From assembly GCF_016906535.1 (NCBI RefSeq), contig NC_057378.1, forward strand, positions 1,550,001-1,614,000: a stretch of 64,000 nt of DNA, read 5' to 3'. A model generated the notes under the pieces. The model was not told the DNA's origin. It ran no database searches and saw only the letters and a list, made by a program, of their open reading frames with translations. Both the position numbers and the translations under genes were made by a program. Below are positions 11,701 through 23,471 of this stretch, piece after piece. Within the stretch, counting starts at the first letter, position 1. Each line of letters opens with the position of its first letter. The stretch comes from Rhizoctonia solani (Eukaryota > Basidiomycota > Agaricomycetes > Cantharellales > Ceratobasidiaceae).

Positions 11701-12610
11701 TGTGAGCCAGCGATCGAGCAAGACACGAGGCTGGGCCTTACCTTGTTCGTTTGCTCGCCACGCGCGGTATACTTCAAAGTCCATGATGCCATGTGTCTCT
11801 GAGCCATTGACCATCCGGACGATGCGAGCGAGACCCCATCTGTTATGGAATGAATTAGCTAACGATCGATTGAGCGAATAAGACGGACCTAATTGTCATT
11901 GCGACCTCATGGGGACCAGCAAACCTCGCTTCCTCGCGAAATCTAGTCTCTGCCTGCCTGGAGATGGGGTCGGAACATGTGCTGAGGAATGCGCGTATCA
12001 GATTCTTTACTCGTGGGGCAGATAATTTGAGCGCCTGTGTTGAGAATAGCAAGGGTGTTGACAAGCCTGTGCACGATATCAGTTGGGACCGATGACACAA
12101 AGGTGGGGAGAAAGGGCTGACATCGTAGTGTGATCTCCTCGCCGAGTATTGTCAACAAACGCTGGACATCGTCGAGAGAGAGAATTACGTCTTTTTCGGT
12201 GGACAGATATCCGTAAGGGGTGCGGGCAGGGTCATCGCGTTCGGCGCTCGAGGGAGCACTGGGTATATAACGCGGAAGAAAGCCGCCGGCCTGCAGTGGG
12301 GGAAGGGGTGGAACTAGGACAGAAATAAGGGATAAATATCAGGTAATTTCCTTGGGTAATCATGGGGGTGCGCACCAGGCTCAGCATCAGGGGATGGACT
12401 GCGCAGAAAGCTCGGTCGGCTGTCCTTGGGTATGCTCGTCGTGCGTTGGCGGCGCTTGTCCTTGTCCTTCTTGTCTTTCTTGGGTGGCACAGGCGGCAGT
12501 GTCTCCGAGCGATAGGCTCCATTAGTGCGTCCAAACTCGTCCGACGGAAAGTCAATATCTTTTCTCTTCGTCTGCGATGTTGTGCGCGCACGCGAGAAGA
12601 GAGAATGCAT
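8779..12610 (-). CDS. msb1: Msb1/Mug8-type morphogenesis protein (Rho/Cdc42 polarity)
   Basis: A large minus-strand gene. Exon 1 starts MHSLFSRARTTSQ at 12610 and has a Lys-rich linker. The next part reads PYGYLSTEKDVILSLDDVQ and a helical, RhoGAP-like region (LSAPRVKNLIRAFLS; the exon at about 11814-10640 contains DFEVYRAWRANEQ, YPPDHFTAILPGIPPP and LAGYFGPLIFGL). A short exon (VEEAFLDCWADLIW, with a split RTHRDSNWAL end) joins a long Ser/Pro/Arg-rich tail containing NQWFVFEEFVPREYRDQL and ending EEEPDE at 8779. In yeast Msb1 acts with Bem1 and Cdc42/Rho1 in bud and cell-wall polarity; that role is inferred here. The frame changes at about 12045 between LVNTLAIL and QALKLSAP without an intron of normal size, so a 1-nt deletion or sequencing error is possible there. 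Confidence 0.75.
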
Positions 12611-12661
12611 CTCGCTCTGTTTTCTAACGTATACAACCAGGTTCCAGCCAAGTAAAGTCAA

Positions 12662-14231
12662 GTTACAGCTATATCCTCACGAATACTGTCGTCAACAAGT
12701 CAACAAGAGAGCGCCTCGCCCAGCGACGCAAGTTGAAAATCGCACAACTCCGGTTGTAAAACTATCGACTGTTAACTTGACCTTGCCAATTTCCCACCTC
12801 CGGTTGCTTCCGTCTCCCTCAGGGTCATCCGTAAAGGGTCCTGACAACTGTCCCTGATCCTCGTATGCGCGTCATACGCACAAGGAACTCAATGTCAATT
12901 GTTTCTTTGCTGCGTGTATTCCTCCCCTTTGCCAAGGCGTGTGCGACCGAGGACCCAGTACGTCTCCTTCGACTAGCCTGTATGACCTCGACCATCAATC
13001 CTACACCATCGTCCTCGAATAGCAACAACCCCTGACGATGGCTCACGTTGCCCTCGCAACGGGCCCATTCTACTCCTCGAAGCTAGAACGCCCGTTGACT
13101 TGCTGCCGTGCAAAGACTGATGCGAGACGTTTATATTATGTGCTTCTTCTAGTCTTCCCGAAGCCACTCATTAATTCAGACAGCAATACAACAGTAGTTC
13201 CATTCCGACTTAAGGCTTGCGCCACGCGCATCCTCAGGCTCTTAGGTTTATTTTGTATGTACTTACTTGTAATACAATGCATGTAGGTTGCGTTTGTTGC
13301 GCACATCGCATTGCTTCCTGATCCATTGCCGATACACATGCACTTGGGCTCATCTGGCCAAACAAGCAAGTCCATGGCAACGTGGGCGACGATGTCTATT
13401 TCCCTCCTCCTGATCTAGTCTGGCAGAGCAGTTGATAACAATGCATGTATCTATCCAATAGTTTATTGTTTTTCTCAAGACTATTCGTTCAAACTTGGAG
13501 GGTACGCTGGGCAGAAAGGCCGTAGCTGGGAGCATTGAAATAGATACGACCCATCATACGAGCGAATCCTTCAGTTTATTCCTTATAATGAAGCCATACA
13601 TGTACAATATACTGTGTGTAATGACCCTGGGCTTACCTCCGGGCTGAATACAGGAACACCGGTCACTTTTAGACCTTGCTAATCCATGCGTTTAAATTAA
13701 ACCGGTAGAAATGCATCAAACTGCGTCCTGGCTGATGTCGTTCCAGGGAAAAAGTCTTGATTGACGTGACCCAGAGATCCTCCAAGCCATTTATTGCACC
13801 GGCTTTCTCGAGAATTTGATGACCAGGTCGAATAATAATGCTGTGACTTTTTAAGGGAATAATCCTCATTTTCGTGCGCATAGTGTAAGATGATCGGAAA
13901 ATCCAATGTCATGAGCAACCCATTAACACCGCGTATGGATTGATAGTCGTGCTCTGAAGGTAAAGTTACTGGGTAAATCTAATCTTTGAGCCTTTGACTA
14001 GTGTATCCTATCAAAAAGTATCTTGGTCCAACTGGGTTTAAGGGAATATCATGAAAATGTAACTTTAAGCAAAATCTTGGATACGGTACTTCGTCTCAAC
14101 ACGTTGTTATGTAAGTATAGTGGTGCTTCACCATGATTACTTATATTTATTCACAGGCCATGATCATCTTCCTTGTCATGATGCGTAAATCGCCTCCAAA
14201 AAATTGAAATCAAGCAACACCTTTGATCGCT
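12662..14231. other. Intergenic, no supported gene
   Basis: It contains the promoter side of the Msb1-like gene and the 3' side of the EED-like gene. Open frames on either strand are below 85 codons and lack recognisable motifs. The part from 13550 to 14200 is AT-rich and unstructured to my eye. Confidence 0.4.
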
Positions 14232-16602
14232 CTAAGCCCCCAAACCAACACCTTCACTCCACGGACGTAGTCCTCCATCCCTCCACAGCATCAACAACCC
14301 ATCTTTTCCCAGCCCGATAATCATACCAGGCGAGTGAGGATTCTGCACAGCTCCCAAAATCGAATATGATTGACTCGAATTTCCAGCATATAGTTGAGCA
14401 CGTGGTACGTCCTCTGCACGAGTTCATGAGCGTTATCTAGAAATACGCTGATAGAGACTTACTGAGTTCAACTCTGTTGCCATATCGTACCTCTCTTCGA
14501 TTTCCCCTTCGGGCTGCCCTTATCTCGGGATCCTTCATACGCGACTTGACCTCTTCTGGGGACTGATTGTATTTTTGGATATCGACGACATGGACCCTGT
14601 TCCCTCGATTGGTCAACAAGAACAGAGGAGATCCAAAATTCGAGGATAACGTCCATGACGTATGGATTGAGTACTCTTCCTCGTCAAAAAGGAATATTTT
14701 CGACAAGGTGAGGTAAGATCCTACAGTTCGTTAGTTGAAGCCTTGCGGAAATGATCTATGTGACACACGGCTCTCTGTCCAATCCTACGGGACCACCAAA
14801 TTAAAATGAACTCGTGCCGCATACATCTACCCATTCGACTCACCCAGTAACTAGGCTTGACCAAATGCTCCTTTATCTCAGCCCCCTCCGGAGCAAACCT
14901 GTTCAAGTCCAGCCACTGCCAGACCACAATCGTCCCACTGACGTCTATCCGGTCTTTATCATCTAGCTCTTCCTCATCACCTGCATGTATTCTAGGAAAA
15001 TTCGACGAAATAGATACGAGGACGTCTTCTTTTAACCTAAGATCCTCATTGGTTTACTATTCATGAGCTAAATCGGAAAACTCACCAGGAAACATACTCA
15101 ACCCCAGTCTCATGGAGATGGGTACAGCTAAACAACGGCCGTTCAACGATATGATAGTTCACGCCCCGTTCAGGCCGTGTCTCGGGCGTCGGGAAATCCG
15201 GGACTCTCCAAATCTTGATCGCCCGGTCCGCCTAACCCCCTCACTTGTTCAATCGCAGGTCCGACCACCATATCAATAGACTCACGCCGCATGTAACCAC
15301 AAAAGGTCGTGTAGGATGGAAATCCTACTCGGATTCAGTCCACCACACCCCTCTATCAAGTATTGGGAACTTACAGCATGCATGACCCATGAATCGTGTC
15401 CGCCCAGTAGACTCCCAGCACCTTTAAACACCGCAATGCACGCTCCTTTTCCCTTTCCCGCTTGCTCCGGGTCTGGAACTCCCCCCGGTGGACCGGTGCG
15501 CATGACAAGCGCATCGACGGGGATGAAATGCGGTCGTTCAGACGGGCCAATCGCCATCTATTCAAAGTGAGTTGTATTTCGCGGTTGAACAAACGACGCA
15601 GACCTGGCCAAATCCCCAATCGCCATTGATATCAGTCTGGACTTTTTTCTGACCGGGCCAAAATACTGGCATGGTGGGTACATCCACTGGATCGGCCAAG
15701 GACCACATTCGAGCCGTATAGTCGTGCGAAGAGGAGAGGATGTAGTCTGGTCGTATTTTATGTGTCGTCAGATGGGTTATTCTCTGCCTCAAATCGGTCA
15801 AGGGGTGATCTGCACGACCAGGAAATAAAAGCTTACACCTCCATGTCCAGTCATGGCCCCGACCATCTCCCAACTTTCGACGTTGAATACGTGAATGATT
15901 CCAGTATCACCCCCAACGCATACCAACGGATGAAGCGTATCGAATTCGAGCGCCCACGTTACCGTTCGAAGTCTCTCTTCCTACCCAAATTAGTCCAATC
16001 CCCACCCCTCCCACAAACGTAAACCTCCTACCTCTCGAATAGTCAACGCCATAATCTCCCTCAGTTTATTTCCTCTCGTATGCACCAATCTCAACTACAC
16101 AATCAACAAAGCGTACTTGCAAAAAAAAATCAATCAACAGCCAACGTACTTGATTTCCAGCACATACGGCCATACAGTCTTTCCACTTTGCAACCACCCG
16201 GTCCCACCGTTCTCCAGGCGGCTGATCTTCACTTGCTCCTCGCCACGGCATCCTAGTCGCGCGACCGCCGCCCCATAATGTACGGATGCTCGATCGTGTC
16301 CATGGGAAAAACACGGCTTTGGACAGGTGCGGTGAGGGATCGTCGGATGCGGGGTTTGTTTGGTCCTAGTGTCGGGTGGTATGGAGGATAACTGAATCAG
16401 TGGAAGAAATAGGACGTACTTGGAGGATGGATCTCATCTTGTAGTTGTGTGGTATATCAACTATAGGATCTCTATCCGGGTCTACTACGACTGGAGTCTG
16501 GGAGCTTCGAGGTTCGGTCGAAGGGACGACAATGTGAAAGTGCTGGCTTTTGTTGGCGCAAGGAACGCGGGATCATGGAGGACAACCTACAGGTCGAGCC
16601 AT
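14232..16602 (-). CDS. WD40 protein, candidate EED/ESC subunit of Polycomb PRC2
   Basis: A many-exon gene starting MARPHFHIVV at 16602 (the first intron follows the fourth codon) and ending at TAG 14232. Joined exons give, in order: ALEFDTLHPLVCVGGDTG then IIHVFNVESWEMVGAMTGHG; PDYILSSSHDYTARMWSL; GGHDSWVMHADFHPTRPF then VVTCGADRAIKIWRVP; LHETGVEYVSW; SGTIVVWQWLDLNRF; and a C-terminal blade with GLGKDGLLMLWRDGG. These are WD40 blades, and their order and wording parallel EED (a GIIR-type blade then VGHG, an HDSWV/DFHP-type blade, a YVxCV/W-type blade, an IV-W blade). EED binds H3K27me3 and scaffolds the EZH2 methyltransferase. Assignment to EED rather than another WD40 protein is inference. 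The junction after KPSYW (about 14845-14730) is not resolved. Confidence 0.65.
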
Positions 16603-16769
16603 GTGTTGTAGCAATTCCTAAACAAGGGCGAGATTGAGATGATTATCAAAGAGCCTAGTGGATCATTTAGTAGATGTGGGTTATGAGTAAAGCAAGCTAT
16701 GAAGCCCGTTTCTACTGCGCGATACAAACGCTCGTGACGGCCCACAGTGGATATGGATGTGGGAAACCA
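16603..16769. promoter_or_regulatory. Upstream region of the EED-like gene
   Basis: About 170 bp between the EED-like start and the retroposon insertion. A CACGTG (E-box-type) motif lies just beyond, inside the target duplication at about 16771, so the insertion split or duplicated upstream sequence of this gene. Confidence 0.3.
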
Positions 16770-16783
16770 TCACGTGCTTCATG

Positions 16784-17103
16784 TTTTTTTATTATTCATA
16801 TTTAAGGAGCTACATGCGAAACAAGGCAAACCGCTCACAGGAAACCGAGGCAAACTACGCTAAGAGGAAGAGAGAGGAAACAAACGAGAGACAAACAAGA
16901 ACGGACAAGCGAGGTAGTAAGCACGGGATGGCCGCGAGGACCAAGTACAGGGGTCATAAGGGCGTGATAAGCGGTGTGTCTTAAGGACAGGGGCGTGGGG
17001 CGGTCGTAAGGACGTATGGAAATGGGCGTGAGGCCCTACAGAGGTTGAGCGGTTGCCGGCGGATCTCTACACTTCCCTATTCCCGACTTAAGTATGAATT
17101 CAG
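16784..17103 (-). mobile_element. ~320-bp retroposon with 14-bp target duplication
   Basis: The 14-bp sequence 'tcacgtgcttcatg' occurs at 16770-16783 and again at 17104-17117, directly flanking the element. The left end is a T-run ('tttttttatt'), i.e. a poly(A) tail when read on the minus strand. Together these are the marks of target-primed reverse transcription. The body aligns with the decayed copy at 907-1231. It carries no protein; it could be a SINE or the 3' UTR of a LINE. Its CG dinucleotides are largely intact, so it is younger than the other copy. Confidence 0.75.
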
Positions 17104-17117
17104 TCACGTGCTTCATG

Positions 17118-17676
17118 CCTTTTTGCCTGAAGCGAAAGAGGGGCTATATGTCTGAATAAAGTAGGTCAAATTCTTATGGGAGGAAGCTATCAGTTTTGAT
17201 TAGCAGAGGGACGTGAAGAATAACGACACGAGTCCGAATAGACAAGTTCAAGAAAAGTCAGGATGGGAGACTAGATGACGGCTGGTGCCATTTCAGAAGA
17301 GCCACTAGAGGTTCACGTTGACAGACGACAGTACGCTAAACCTAGTGTTGAACGTTGACCAAGACGAGACTAGAATCAGCGCATACAGCTGCTGACACTA
17401 ATGTCAAGATCGATCAGGGTCGGGGAAGCAGTTCACGACCTCATCTGAGCTACGATTGGCGCTACAGCGGACCAGTTCCCCCCAGCTCCAATTCGGCACC
17501 CATCAATACAACGAATCGCAAGATCATAATTTCGAATTGTTACACGATAAACACTTGTATATTGCATCATAACAACGTTGGCGTGTAATCTTACGAGAAG
17601 GCCAAGACGGAATGGGGGGTATGTCGTAACGTAAGAGTCCAAGACAAGAAAAATGAGAAATGGAAAGACAAGAGTG
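17118..17676. other. Intergenic, no gene seen
   Basis: 559 bp of mixed composition between the retroposon and the 3' end of the small membrane protein gene. Open frames here are shadows without recognisable motifs. Confidence 0.4.
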
Positions 17677-18409
17677 CTACACGTGCTCCTTGGTTGGAGG
17701 TGGGTGAACTGGAGGGGCGTAACTTGGGGGTGCGCCAGGTGGCTAGAGTGCGACATAGTGAGTGGGCGATAAAGTGCCAAGCCGGGATAGGAGCTTACGG
17801 GAGCATATTGCTGCGATTGATTGTCGGGATAATAGTTGCCGATTGGTGCTCTGTATCTATCGCATGAGCTCTGTGCGACAGACAATCGTAGACAGACTCA
17901 CCCCGAGTTCCATCCGCCTTGTTGATTATTGTATGGGTTGTTGTTGTTCCACTGGTTCTGCTGAACGAAATGAGCACAGCCCAAGTATCGAATCTGGAAA
18001 CTCACCGGCTGGTCGTAGGAAGGCTGTGTGGGGTACTGCTGCGGTGGGTATTGTTGGTACTGGGGCTGTGGATGAAAGTGGGCTTGGTTAGAATTGTGGA
18101 TGTAGGCCGCGTTGGCCTGTTGGAGTCGTCGTCGACGCATGGTGATAATCAGGGCAAAGGCGAGCATAGTGAGTGCGGCTAGAGTCAAATTAAAACAAAT
18201 GCGAATTTAATTAGATGCTTGGAGCCTTACCGATACCAATGCCGATTCCAAGTCGTGCAGCATTCGACAGTCCAGAGCATCGATAGCGTCCATAGCTGCA
18301 GGACATGTTAGATGAGCTACTGATAGACCCATTCAACTCACTAGTCGTATCCACACGTCCGGGTGGCATAGGCACCTTGGGCACAAAGCAGCAATAGGAT
18401 CGGAATCAT
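17677..18409 (-). CDS. Small single-pass membrane protein with PQ-rich tail (RCR-like)
   Basis: Start [15 protein letters not shown] at 18409 (signal peptide), then a short Cys/Tyr-rich lumenal part ([16 protein letters not shown]) and a membrane segment ([20 protein letters not shown], then II) followed at once by MRRRR. The cytosolic tail is rich in Pro, Gln, Asn and Tyr: [16 protein letters not shown], later [16 protein letters not shown], ending KEHV. Introns are short GT-AG; the one after GGWNSG uses the acceptor 'gcgatag' to keep the GNYYPDNQ frame. The layout matches fungal RCR-type proteins (chitin deposition, trafficking through PPxY-like motifs), but it could be another type I tail-signal protein. 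It is divergent from the SWI3 gene with only 92 bp between the two starts. Confidence 0.7.
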
Positions 18410-18501
18410 GGTGGTCAAGAGTGAAGTCACCGAGGCTGAGTCAGCCGGCTTTCGTGACCAAGGAACACGTGACCGGATGCCTGTGTTTTTCGACCATTAC
18501 G
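18410..18501. promoter_or_regulatory. 92-bp bidirectional promoter with TGAGTCA and CACGTG
   Basis: It separates the divergent starts of the membrane protein (18409, -) and the SWI3-type gene (18502, +). It contains TGAGTCA at 18437-18443 (a Gcn4/AP-1-type site) and CACGTG at 18466-18471 (a bHLH E-box). No TATA box is seen. Factor binding is inferred from motif identity only. Confidence 0.45.
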
Positions 18502-20569
18502 ATGGCAGAGACGAGCGTGGCGGATGTTTCGATGGACGAGAGCGCGGCCAATCAGGCAAAGCGGTACCTCGCCTCGCAGACGCATGATATTATTATTCCG
18601 TCGTATAGCACATGGTTCGACATGGGGGCCATCCACTCGGTCGAGAAGCGCGCGCTGCCCGAGTTCTTCAACTCGCGCAACCGAAGCAAGACTCCCACTG
18701 TCTACAAGGACTACCGCGACTTTATGGTCAATGCTTATCGCATGCGTCCGGCCGAGTACCTCACTGTCACCGCTTGTCGACGCAACTTGGCCGGCGATGT
18801 CTGTGCCATCATGCGTGTCCACGCGTTTCTCGAGCAGTGGGGGCTCATTAACTACCAGGTGAGTCTCGCATTTAATCCCGTGAATTATCTAACATTTCCC
18901 AGGTCGACCCCGAAACTCGCCCCTCGGCCCTTGTTCCCCCCTTTACAGGCCACTTCCGCGTGACTGTCGACACTCCGCGCGGTCTGCAGCCCATGCACCC
19001 AGGCATTCGCCCTCCCGTCCCATCTGGCGCCTCTCATCCCCAGCCAGGCACATCCACCACCGGCCCACCCAGCCTGGAGCTGCGTAAATCCATCTACCAG
19101 ACCACTCCCAAGTCCACCACCGCCCGCCCCCTCACACCCGCCCAAGCTGCCCAGCTCGCGGACTCGTCCATGTCCCATCCCTCCAAAGTCACCTATGCCT
19201 GCGACACCTGTGGCACAGACTGCACCAGCCTCCGCTACCACTCGCTCACTCGCAAGAACTACGAACTCTGTCCGAGCTGCTACACCGACGCGAGGTTCCC
19301 CAGCACCATGTTGAGCGGCGATTTTGTGCGTTTGAGCGGAGACCCCGTCGCGCCTGCACACGGGACCGACCAGCCGTGGACGGACCAAGAGACCCTGCGA
19401 CTGCTCGAGGCCATCGAGATGCACGACGACGATTGGGGTGCCGTTGCTGACCAAGTCGGCACTCGCACCCGCGAACAGTGCATCCAGCACTTTCTCCAGC
19501 TCCCCATCGAGGATCCCTACTTGGACGACGGCGCCGTTGCTCTCGCTGGTCGAATGGGCGCCGTCGACCTCGGGGCTGCTGGCGGAAAGGTGGCGGCGAG
19601 CGAAGCTAGCTTGGGTCCATTGCGGTACGGTCGTATTCCATTTGACCAAGCTGAGAACCCCGTGATGAGCGTGGTCGCGTTCTTGGCGAGCGCTGTAGCC
19701 CCAGGCGTCGCAGCAGCAGCAAGTGGTCGAGCCATTGACGAAATGAAGAAACAAGCCGAAAAGGCCGCTGCAAAAGAAAAAGAAAAGGAGAAAGAAAAGG
19801 CCGCGAGCGGAGACCAGGACGGAGACAAGCCAACCGACGAGGCCGAGTCCAAAGAAAAAGAAAAAGACAAAGAAAAGGCCGCTGAATCAGAAGTAGACGA
19901 GAAGTCGAACTCGCCCAAACCAGACAAACCAATGGACATCGACTCGAACAACCCTCTCCCGACCACGCACGTCGAACAACTCGCGTCCGTGGCGCTATCA
20001 GCCTCGGCAGCCACCGCATCCCACATATCCTCCGCCTCGCTCACATCCATCCACAACCTCACCGCTCAACTGCTCCAAACCCAGATGCAAAAACTCGACC
20101 TCAAGCTCGCCGCATTCTCCAAACTCGAAGAGCTCGTCGCGCTCGAGCGGGACGCGGTCCGAAAAGAACGACAGTCGCTGATTAAAGAACGCAGAGACCT
20201 GACGCGGGAAAAGGCCAAGGTCGAACGAACGAGGGACGAAGTCCAACGCGTCTCAGCCGAGGTCAAGCGCATGGGCGATGAAGTCCGCAAGGCACGGGAC
20301 GACGTACAAGAAGCCGGCCGACGCGTCCAGCTCGCCCAATCTCAGCTCGCCAACAGCCGAACCAGCAACCGCCTCCAGAGCCCATGCAGATGCCCGATAT
20401 GGAGATTGGCGATTTCGCGATGAACATTGACATGACCGGCATGGACTTTTCCAATATGATGGGCATGAGCGAGATGAACGTCCAAGAGGTCGATTTGTCC
20501 CAGATGGGTGGCTTTGGAGAGGGCGATCCGGGTGGTATGCATCCCGATGGGTTTGCCAATTTGCGATAG
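18502..20569 (+). CDS. rsc8: SWI3/RSC8-type chromatin remodelling subunit
   Basis: Exons 18502-18858, 18903-20303 and 20357-20569, 656 residues. Start [14 protein letters not shown] is the first ATG. A SWIRM domain covers about residues 30-125 ([69 protein letters not shown]). A ZZ-type zinc finger follows ([32 protein letters not shown]), then a SANT domain ([20 protein letters not shown], then [20 protein letters not shown]) and the SWIRM-associated region ([20 protein letters not shown]). After a Lys/Glu/Asp-rich linker comes a long coiled coil and a Met-rich tail. It scaffolds SWI/SNF or RSC remodellers in the nucleus. The last intron (53 bp) is inferred because the coiled-coil frame changes near 20350; a frame lesion is the alternative. 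Confidence 0.92.
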
Positions 20570-21396
20570 TCTCTGCGTGTTGTATAAAACTCGACGTTTA
20601 TCTTTAGTGTCTTGGTATCTAGTTGTTTTATTCGTCTCAAAGTGTGATCATGGTGAAGGCTCCTAAGCTTTGTTCAGCGGGTTCGCGTTGGTAAAATTCT
20701 CGGCGCTCCTAGAGAAAACTCCGCAACCTTTCAATCGTCTACAGACCTGAATAGCTGCAAGTTCTGTTAGAGAGCAAGAGTAAACGCGCTTGACTCGGGC
20801 TACTTGGCTCCGAAATCGAGTCGAGTTCAAAGCCTGTGCAATAACAAATTAGTGCTTAAACTCCCTAATTTCATCCCGCGGGCCTTCTATGACACGGAAG
20901 GGTACATATCTACTATCATTCTGTATTGAGAGAAAGGTGCGCTAGCGAAAGAATGGGAGAATAATGTTTCCACATCAAGAGGGCGTGAGCAAGGAGCAAA
21001 GAAAATAACAACAAGATTGAGCATTCGATCGCCTGGAGTTGGAGCAAGACCTGCGTATAAATACTGATAGACTCTGTTGTCTCTTGTGTTGTTGCTGGAT
21101 CTCACTGTAAAGTTTGAACAAGTTCCAGCGCTTGACCCAGAAGCTCAAAGTTTCAGACATGGCACCGATCTTTTTGCGATAATAGTAATAGTTATATAAT
21201 TACGAATAACATAGCTTTATAGCTATGTAGTGATGGCTAGACATACGGCTGGTGTTGTCCAACTAGCGCTGTATCCCTAATCTCCTTAGGGTCTCCACTA
21301 ACTCAAATTCTGGGCTATGCGTACTTGTGTGGATGATCATATCACTATGAAACATAAAACAGTACAGTAGTGGATCTTTACATACACTCTGCTCAG
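20570..21396. other. Intergenic with a doubtful small minus-strand ORF
   Basis: A minus-strand frame starts MSETLSFWVKRWNLFKL at 21160 and overlaps another frame ending at 20887 (LAPTPGDRMLNLVVIFF). I could not join them by a good intron and recognise no family. At about 21208-21232 'catagctttatagctatg' is a perfect short inverted repeat in AT-rich DNA. The rest holds 3' ends of the flanking convergent genes. Confidence 0.3.
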
Positions 21397-23471
21397 CTAT
21401 CTTCCGGTGATTCTAAAGCTGGCTATCCTTAAATCCGACCATACAGCCGGTCGGCCCTCATCTCGAGTCCTAGCCCATATATCCTCTAATTCTAACATGA
21501 AGTCGTTACCTACTGTTCCCTTCTTTGCAAACTCCTGGACGCCCAGTATTCTCCGCCGAAGGGTTTCTCTATCTCTCTCTTCAGTTGTAGCGACTCCGGC
21601 CTGGATGTTAATTCAGGGGGCGTAATCACAATACAGTATTTCCGAAGATACTCACAATCACTACCGGAGGAGACAGGTGAGCATCAGGATATCGCCCTGG
21701 TTTCATTCCCCGGAAGAGTCGCATAAAGCCCTTCTGAGCTTGTATTACACGAGGATCATTGGGGCTAGCTTGGCACAACACCTGGGAAACGGTGTTAATA
21801 GAAGCCCGAAAAAGAAGCGAGGAACGTTGTTATATACATACCATATAAAGGTAAATCAACACTGCGTACCTCCAGCACTCTTGTACTAGCGTTCTCGCGA
21901 GTCGCAACAATGGATCACCTGATTCAGCAGCTGAAAGCTTGATTTGTGGCAAGTTTGTTTCTACCCAGGTGACTAGCGATGAATTGTGGGCAGCCCCCGG
22001 TATTTCACTCAATGAGTTAATCCAGGCGAACAACAGGGCGAATGGTCCAGGAAATCCAAGGTGCCACTGCGAACCATGATTGTTTTGTTGATACAATCGC
22101 TCGCATAATTCAAGAGAAAAGGGCACCTCGTACTTGAAGTAGGTGGGGTTTCCAGTAGTCACACTTTGGAGAACATCCAGGTTCACAAAGAATTGGAGAC
22201 TAATGTTCGATTCCAGCATAATATTCGCAATATTAACCGGCTGTCCTGGTAACTCGGGGCATCCGTATCGGAACACGGGCGCAGCATAATCTAAGGACTG
22301 GAGACATACGACCAGGGGCTGCGTAAAAATCTGTAGTGAAAACACCTGTGTTCCCGGGCCGTGAGCTAAGCAAACTTTTAGTCTAGACTCCCTCATACCT
22401 CCATCATATAATCCAACGTGCGTATCGCGTTGTGCCTGTCCGATTCAAGTGAACACGACATAGGCAGTGTGGCCATGAAAGTATGGCCTCTTTGTTGTCC
22501 ATCCGAAACCAAGTGGTCAACAATAAACTTTCGCGCGCCATCTATTACCAAGTTTCTTGCAAAGGCATCCATAACGTTGGCAATCAAGATGGTTCTCGTT
22601 CGTGTATTATCGGATGAGAAAAGCGCCACGAGTCTCTCGCGCATGGTATGCACTATTTTCAGAGGCTCGAATACCCTAGCTATGGCCCACCGAGAATCTG
22701 AGTATAGCATCAGCTCCAATTAAATCTTGAGGCCGAGCTTAAGAACGGCGACTCACAGCTATACAGCACAAAAGGCAACGAATTGTCTTCCGCATTTTTA
22801 TCCAGAGTAGGGTTTGTACAAAGCAAAGCTCGAATCCCTTCAAGATCATGTTCATTTCCTTCGTCTTCGTCTTCATCTTCATCTTCGTTTCCGGCGCGAC
22901 GAAACAGGAATGCCTGTGGCATCTGTCTAGTGGTTATCAGGCTCCTATCATCCGAAAGGGGAATGATATTCGGCGAATTAAAGGATTTGCTGGTTGCATT
23001 GAACGGATGTGAGGAAGGAACAGAGGGAACGAAGGGCCGAGACGAATATGAGCTGAAGGAATCGGGCAAGGTAATACTTGGATTTAGATAAGGTTTGTCG
23101 CTCGATATCTCAAGATGGTTTGAACAAGTGACCACGGTTGTATCCCGAATAGTAGTCACGGCTGATACAGAATCGGAAGCAAGAGCAAAATCCGAAATAC
23201 GTCCAGAGACCTCTCCAGATGATACGACCGATCTGTCCCAAATGGTACGAGGAGCTGGTTTCGTTCTCCTCACCCGGCTTCCGTTACCTTCTAACTGTTC
23301 GACGTACTCATATTTGCAAGACCTCCCAGACGCTAGACATCGCTGACATTGGGGCTTGCCCTCGTCACATTTCTTACGCCTATTTGCGTCTATGTGGGTC
23401 ACAAAGTAGCAGCAACGAGTACAGTAGAACCTGAGAATTCGTATACATTCGGGAAATTGGAAATAGGACAA
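21397..23471 (-). CDS. Zn2Cys6 fungal transcription factor
   Basis: The second half of a Zn2Cys6 binuclear cluster is clear near the N-terminus: RRKKCDEGKPQCQRC then LASGRSCKY. The first CxxC half is not canonical in the frame (CTRCCYFVTH precedes it), so the true first exon probably lies further upstream and the start is uncertain. An acidic run (EDEDEDEDE) and a fungal-specific regulatory domain follow over several exons: LMLYSDSRWAIARVFEPLK, the Pro/Leu-rich VFSLQIFTQPLVVCLQSL segment, RLARTLVQECWRYAVLIYLY, ASPNDPRVIQAQKGFMRL, VQEFAKKGTVGNDF, and the end VWSDLRIASFRITGR with TAG at 21397. This C-terminal wording is typical of a large basidiomycete family. DNA targets are unknown. All downstream introns join cleanly. 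Confidence 0.82.

Noticed and set aside
18885..20290. Minus-strand frames of 180-290 codons opposite the SWI3-type gene
   Set aside because: Shadows of the GC-rich coding strand; low-complexity Ser/Phe/Leu composition and no motif.
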